From assembly GCA_026706425.1 (NCBI GenBank), contig JAPOYW010000265.1, forward strand, positions 1 through 6,972: a stretch of 6,972 bases of DNA, read 5' to 3'. The notes beneath the pieces were generated by a model. That model had not been told where the DNA came from. It searched no databases and worked only from the letters and a program-made list of their open reading frames with translations. Position 1 is the first letter of the stretch, and each line of letters begins with the position of its first letter. Shown piece by piece: positions 5,226 to 6,972 of the stretch. The stretch is from Gammaproteobacteria bacterium (lineage in GTDB: Bacteria; Pseudomonadota; Gammaproteobacteria; Pseudomonadales; Azotimanducaceae). Position numbers and translations under genes: made by a program.

Positions 5226-6703
5226 TTCGCCAGCGTATCCACAATCCGGCCCAGTTGACGCCGGAAGAACTCAAGGCGTCCTTCATCGCCCGGCACGAGA
5301 CCCACGCGCGCATGCTGCAGATTCTCGCCGGGCAGAAGCCGGGGCATCCGTGCCAGCACGTGATCGTTGTCGGCGCCCGCGGCATGGGCAAGACGACGCT
5401 TGGGCTGTCCTTCCTGCAGGCGGTTCGCGAGGATCCGGTGTACTCGTCGAGATGGCTGCCCGTGCCTTTTCCCGAGGAGAGCTACGAGGTCGGCGACCTG
5501 GCCGACTTCTGGCTCGCGGCGCTTCACCACCTGACCGAGGCGACCGGCCAGCAGCGCTGGGGCGCCACGGCGGACGCATTGAGGCAAGGCGAACCCGACG
5601 CCGACCGTTCGGCCGCCTACGCTCTCGCGGCGCTGCTCGACTTCTGCGAGGAGGAGGGCAAGCGGCTGATCCTGTTCGTCGAGAATCTCGACCTGCTATT
5701 CGGCCAGCTGCGGGACGACCGGGAAGTGTATGCGCTGCGGGCGGCGTTGATGGAACACCCCGAGATCTTTCTCGTCGGCTCGGCAAATGCCGTCTTCAAC
5801 GCGATACAGAGCGATGGCGAACCGTTCTACGAGTTCTTTCGGCTCGTCACGCTTCGTGGGCTGAATAAGGAGGAGTGCCGCGAGTTGCTGAGCACGTTGG
5901 CGGGTCGGGAGACCGACGCCGCACATTCGGTCCCGTTGGACATCGACGAAGCCCGCCTGGAGACGATTCGCCAATTGACCGGGGGCAATCCGCGTCTGCT
6001 CGTGCTCGCCTGCCGCATGCTGCTGGAGTCTCCGCTCGGGTCCGCCATGGACGATCTGGAACGGCTGATCGACGAGCAGACACCGTACTTCAAAGCCCGC
6101 ATCGAAGCGCTTCCTCCGCAGGCCAGAAAGGTTTTCCACTGTCTCGCCCAGGCTTGGTCACCCCTGCTGGCGCGCGAGGTCGCCGCCCGCGCCAAGCTGG
6201 GTTCTTCCCACGCGAGTTCCCAACTCCGGCAACTCATCGACAAGGGTCACGTACGGGAGGTCCAACGGCCCGAGGAAACGCGCGGCCGCTACGAGGTGAG
6301 CGACCGTTTCTACAACATCTACTACTTGGTTCGCTTCTCACGCGCCGGGCGCGATCGGTTGGAGCGACTGGTCGAATTCCTCCACCAACTGTTCGGCCCG
6401 GTGGGGATGCGTCACACCTATACCGAGACGAGGGAACTGCTGGCGCGTGTGCCCCAAGCCGGCAAGCTCGATGCCGGACGACGCGATTTGCACCGTTGGA
6501 CTGAGGGGATGATCTCGCTGATCGCTGGGGGACACGCCGCCGAGGTTCGCCAAATGCTGGCAGTCGGCGACCTGACCGAGTCCTTCGAGCCGCTCTGGCA
6601 CGCGGCGCACGTTGAGTTGGGCGAGGAACTCGGGCCACTTCCGGCAGAGGTCATGGACGCAGTGAAAGAGGTCAGGCGCAGGGTCGCGGAGGAGCGGGGG
6701 TGA
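5222..6703 (+). CDS. Second P-loop (AAA/STAND-like) ATPase with C-terminal winged-helix region
   Basis: This 493-residue protein begins with a helical lead-in that includes SFIARHET, typical of large AAA/STAND ATPases. Walker A is GARGMGKT at 51-58 (K57, T58). The Walker B strand LILFVENLDLLFG places glutamate E154 where aspartate is usual, followed by N155 and D157. Later landmarks are VGSANAVF (sensor strand), FFRLVTLRGLNKEECREL (lid entry), LTGGNPRLL, and a winged-helix region ending in GRYEVSDRFYNIYYLVRFSR. I remember this last motif from ATPases that continue into long TPR-like helical repeats; here the chain ends soon after, so it is a short form. The GTG start overlaps the stop of the preceding ATPase, with GAGG four bases upstream, so the two are a coupled pair. 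A role in defence or signalling is inferred from neighbours and fold only. Confidence 0.85.
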   Translation: MIRQRIHNPAQLTPEELKASFIARHETHARMLQILAGQKPGHPCQHVIVVGARGMGKTTLGLSFLQAVREDPVYSSRWLPVPFPEESYEVGDLADFWLAALHHLTEATGQQRWGATADALRQGEPDADRSAAYALAALLDFCEEEGKRLILFVENLDLLFGQLRDDREVYALRAALMEHPEIFLVGSANAVFNAIQSDGEPFYEFFRLVTLRGLNKEECRELLSTLAGRETDAAHSVPLDIDEARLETIRQLTGGNPRLLVLACRMLLESPLGSAMDDLERLIDEQTPYFKARIEALPPQARKVFHCLAQAWSPLLAREVAARAKLGSSHASSQLRQLIDKGHVREVQRPEETRGRYEVSDRFYNIYYLVRFSRAGRDRLERLVEFLHQLFGPVGMRHTYTETRELLARVPQAGKLDAGRRDLHRWTEGMISLIAGGHAAEVRQMLAVGDLTESFEPLWHAAHVELGEELGPLPAEVMDAVKEVRRRVAEERG

Positions 6704-6810
6704 ACGCAGCCCGAGGATGGACGACGGTGCGGCGACGGCCCGCTTACATCGATGCGTTCTTCGCGAACATCCGGTGGGATGTGGTGTCCGCTAGGGCGGA
6801 AGCGCTTTAG
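6700..6810 (+). CDS. Possible short coupled reading frame, or remnant of a third gene, after the second ATPase
   Basis: GTG at 6700 overlaps the stop of the second ATPase as GTGA, exactly as at 2391 and 5222, and GGAG precedes it at 6690-6693. The frame gives 36 residues with a sensible mix of aromatic and charged side chains (RRRPAYIDAFFANIRWD) before TAG at 6808. It could be a tiny third member of the operon, the stump of a longer gene, or chance. I recognise no family. Confidence 0.3.
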   Translation: MNAARGWTTVRRRPAYIDAFFANIRWDVVSARAEAL

Positions 6811-6878
6811 CACCCCGAAGCGGGAGGCAGTCGGCTCTGCCTGCGGCCCAGGAGGTCGACCGCCAGCGGGGGCCGACG
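6811..6878. other. Short intergenic spacer with a weak hairpin
   Basis: AGGCAG (6825-6830) and CTGCCT (6837-6842) form a 6-bp perfect stem around TCGGCT. There is no T-run on either side, so it is at best a poor transcription terminator between the ATPase operon and the minus-strand frame at the edge. Confidence 0.25.
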
Positions 6879-6972
6879 TCAGCCGAGGATCGCCGGAATG
6901 ACGTCTTCGGGGTCTCGGCGCGCTGTCCGTTTGTCACGGCGCGCCAGCGTATCGGGCTCAAAAGCGGGCAAG
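6879..6972 (-). CDS. Possible C-terminal end of a minus-strand gene running off the window
   Basis: On the minus strand a frame is open from the edge to TGA at 6881-6879. It gives about 30 residues, including DTLARRDKR and ending RRDPEDVIPAILG. The mix of acidic, basic and hydrophobic residues looks like the tail of a real soluble protein. A plus-strand frame over the same bases is also open but has shadow-like composition rich in Arg, Ser and Gly. No family is recognised, and the start lies beyond the window. Confidence 0.35.
   Translation of the reverse strand, partial: LPAFEPDTLARRDKRTARRDPEDVIPAILG

Noticed and set aside
4816..5868. Plus-strand frame of 350 codons spanning both ATPase genes
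   Set aside because: It is out of frame with both ATPases, Arg/Gly/Ala-rich, and contains none of the motifs that the true frames show over the same bases.
6825..6842. Hairpin as intrinsic terminator after the ATPase operon
   Set aside because: The stem is only six base pairs and no T-run follows on either strand.

Overview
The window is GC-rich and comes from a bacterium. It looks like an accessory or defence-type island, most likely from a proteobacterium. That guess rests only on codon use and on my memory of similar Fic, AbiEi and ATPase proteins; no rRNA, tRNA or taxonomic marker is present. There is no transposase, integrase, CRISPR array or tRNA. The intergenic regions with promoters are visibly richer in AT than the genes.

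Left to right: (1) positions 1-306 hold the C-terminal end of a protein with topoisomerase-type C4 zinc fingers, probably a UvrD/Rep-type helicase; its beginning lies outside the window. (2) A 24-bp direct repeat present three times (403-474) sits just upstream of a large single-chain protein (523-2094). This protein has an AbiEi-like winged-helix half fused to a complete Fic AMP-transferase domain that carries its own inhibitory motif. (3) A two-gene unit joined by a GTGA overlap (2179-2394 and 2391-2774) encodes a 71-residue protein of unknown function and a small retropepsin-like aspartic protease. (4) Convergent to it, on the minus strand, is an AbiEi-type antitoxin or regulator (2813-3646) without the AbiEii toxin gene normally found directly downstream. 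(5) A 395-bp non-coding region (3647-4041) carries palindromic operator candidates at both ends and a GC-rich segment of unclear origin in the middle. (6) Two P-loop ATPase genes are joined by another GTGA overlap (4042-5225 and 5222-6703). The first is broken by a -1 frameshift at a run of four G. A 36-codon frame follows with a third GTGA junction. (7) The right edge holds what may be the C-terminal end of a further minus-strand gene.

Taken together, the window holds two AbiEi-type regulators (one fused to Fic, one without a toxin), a small-protein/protease pair and an ATPase pair. This mix is typical of toxin-antitoxin and phage-defence neighbourhoods. The least explained parts are the small protein coupled to the retropepsin, the ATPase pair with its operator, and the 24-bp operator array in front of the Fic fusion. 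Functions beyond the named domains are inference.
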